In this document: piece after piece, positions 62,791-64,000 of the stretch
Layout of the letters: each line of letters starts with the position of its first letter
Numbering within the stretch: the stretch's first letter is position 1
Source of the DNA: Balanoglossus misakiensis
Taxonomy: Eukaryota; Hemichordata
Length of the DNA stretch: 64,000 nt
Assembly (NCBI GenBank): GCA_040954595.2
Contig: CM082583.2
Coordinates: 3,968,001-4,032,000 of the forward strand
Reading direction: 5' to 3'
Notes under the pieces: generated by a model
The model's database searches: none
Seen by the model: only the letters and a program-made list of their open reading frames with translations
What the model was told of the DNA's origin: nothing
Program-made: the position numbers and the translations under genes

Positions 62791-63088
62791 AGTACATGTA
62801 CTGTACCTGTACGAGATAAAGCTTTACATGGACTTTTCTCTTTCATTTAAATCAAGAAAGACAATATACTTCTAGAATTTACTTTCCTGAGGGAATGTGC
62901 TAGAAAATAAAAACAATGCATCTCTTTGAAACTGTCCTTGTAAGTTGTAAGAAATAACAAATAGGCATATGCAAAGATGCTATGTGAATTTTCGTCCACC
63001 AACCACCGTTGTCATCGTCATATAAAACATTGTAGGCAGGGCTACACGACACACGAGAGTGCTACTCTGGTGCTATAGCCTTCAGATT

Positions 63089-63138
63089 CTCTTACGGCGA
63101 TGCCTCCACACCCCGTACGGGGAGGTATCGCCGTAAGA
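63089..63138. repeat. Short perfect-stem palindrome
   Basis: CTTACGGCGATGCCTCC pairs with GGAGGTATCGCCGTAAG around CACCCCGTACG; another hairpin (CCATGGGGGTAC / GTACCTCCATGG) follows at about 63203-63232. Possibly part of one larger repeat to about 63530; its edges are not clear. Confidence 0.5.
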
Positions 63139-63488
63139 CACATAGCCCTGCGTCAACCCGTGCAACGCCGCGAACACACAGAGTACAGACCTGTACGCAG
63201 GACCATGGGGGTACTCTTAGTACCTCCATGGCAGGACATACAGCCCAGCCACGCAGAGCTACTCTAGCACTGGAAAACGAGAGTTCGTGTTTTCCGCATT
63301 TTGTCGATGAGCATTAGCGACAAAACACACGAAGTTTTAGGTTCTACAGGCTGCTAGATGAGCACCAGTTTGACTGGTCTTTAGGTTCTAACTTCTACAC
63401 AAGGTTCTTCTACACGAAAGAAGACGCCCTCATGACCCTAGGCTTGGGTGACAAGGTCTCGAGACAAGGTCAAACAAGTCACCCTTCA

Positions 63489-63603
63489 TGACGTCATCGA
63501 ATGCGCCTGCGCAATACTTATTATCCATCGTTTACATCCATCGTCCTCAGAGTTTGTTATGGCCGTTGATGTTGAAGACAAAAGCAAATTCTGAAGCACA
63601 CAG
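63489..63603 (+). promoter_or_regulatory. Possible promoter and first exon of a rightward gene beyond the window
   Basis: TGACGTCA (63489-63496, CRE/ATF palindrome) and TGCGCCTGCGCA (63502-63513, NRF1-type palindrome) stand 5 bp apart. About 45 bp further, an ATG at 63559 begins an 11-codon frame, and a donor-like CAG/GTTAGT ends at 63603. Such site pairs mark housekeeping promoters in animals. The downstream gene, if any, is out of view. Confidence 0.35.
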
Positions 63604-63811
63604 GTTAGTGATGTATTTAGAAGTTGTGGAAACGTGAATCATAGCTATCATCGTCCAATAGAATGTTGCTGCATCGATTGAAAATCCTTCGAATAACACC
63701 GCGTCTCGTCTGATAATCTGGCCTACGCAACTTTAGACCAGAGCCTGGAGGAGAATGGAGAATTTATGGGTCATGACCCTATTTCTAGTAATAATTTGCT
63801 TATACATGTAT

Positions 63812-63920
63812 TTGTTTAGCTGCAATAATTGTAGCCTTGGTGGGTTGGTTTGGTGGCTGGGTCGCGCCGGTGGGCCATCAGAGCGAGCCAGCCACGCAAC
63901 CAAGCCACTAAATTGCAGCT
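63812..63920. repeat. Imperfect palindrome near the right edge
   Basis: AGCTGCAATAATTGTAGCC...GGTTTGGTGGCTGG faces CCAGCCACGCAACC...AAATTGCAGCTAC. A related short block (TTGTAGCCTTGGTGG) occurs at about 41440. MITE-like, with ends uncertain. Confidence 0.45.
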
Positions 63921-64000
63921 ACTATTTGTTTAGCTCAACACACAGACCTGTATTCAGAGCTACTATTTGTTGACCTGTGTGTGGTTAGGTCATTGGACGT

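Overview
The window is animal genomic DNA: AT-rich, with short exons split by GT-AG introns, four spliced protein-coding genes and many short palindromic or TIR-bearing repeats. An IFT139 orthologue (TTC21B), a GRL101/relaxin-receptor-like GPCR loaded with lectin, discoidin, CUB and LDLa modules, a ZU5/death-domain protein and a TNF-receptor family member together suggest a non-vertebrate animal, most likely a marine deuterostome (hemichordate- or lancelet-like). That placement is inference; no species-specific marker was seen.

Layout: (1) 1-612, an edge-truncated transposon. (2) 941-10312 (+), the C-terminal 19 exons of TTC21B/IFT139; the first exons lie to the left of the window. (3) 10313-14241, 3' UTR, intergenic DNA and a possible TATA promoter. 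(4) 14242-39217 (+), one very large gene reconstructed here from about 40 exons that stay in phase over 9,027 coding bases (3,008 residues). Its domains in order are signal peptide, C-type lectin, unknown beta-type domain, EGF, C-type lectin, discoidin, PAN/apple, three discoidins, C-type lectin, calcium-EGF, three CUBs, C-type lectin, a degenerate C-type lectin-like domain, seven LDLa repeats, LRRs, a relaxin-receptor-type seven-helix domain and a tail that resembles a broken kinase catalytic loop. (5) 39241-42091, a nest of transposons and repeats. (6) 42743-48401 (+), a 976-residue coiled-coil / ZU5-UPA-like / death-domain protein. (7) 57643-51014 (-), a TNF-receptor-family membrane protein without a death domain, whose tail has a duplicated exon; its signal-peptide exon was not found. 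It converges tail to tail on gene 6. (8) 57997-64000, repeats and, near 63.5 kb, a CRE + NRF1-like site cluster that may be the promoter of a gene beyond the right edge.

Genes 4, 6 and 7 all look like recognition or death/inflammatory signalling components, but proximity alone does not show that they act together. The most unusual object is the 25-kb receptor gene: it joins a secreted-lectin/complement-like module set to a leucine-rich-repeat GPCR. Its exon phases change sharply from 1-1 modules outside to phase-2 LRR exons, and its four discoidin domains each end in an exon of exactly 145 bp.
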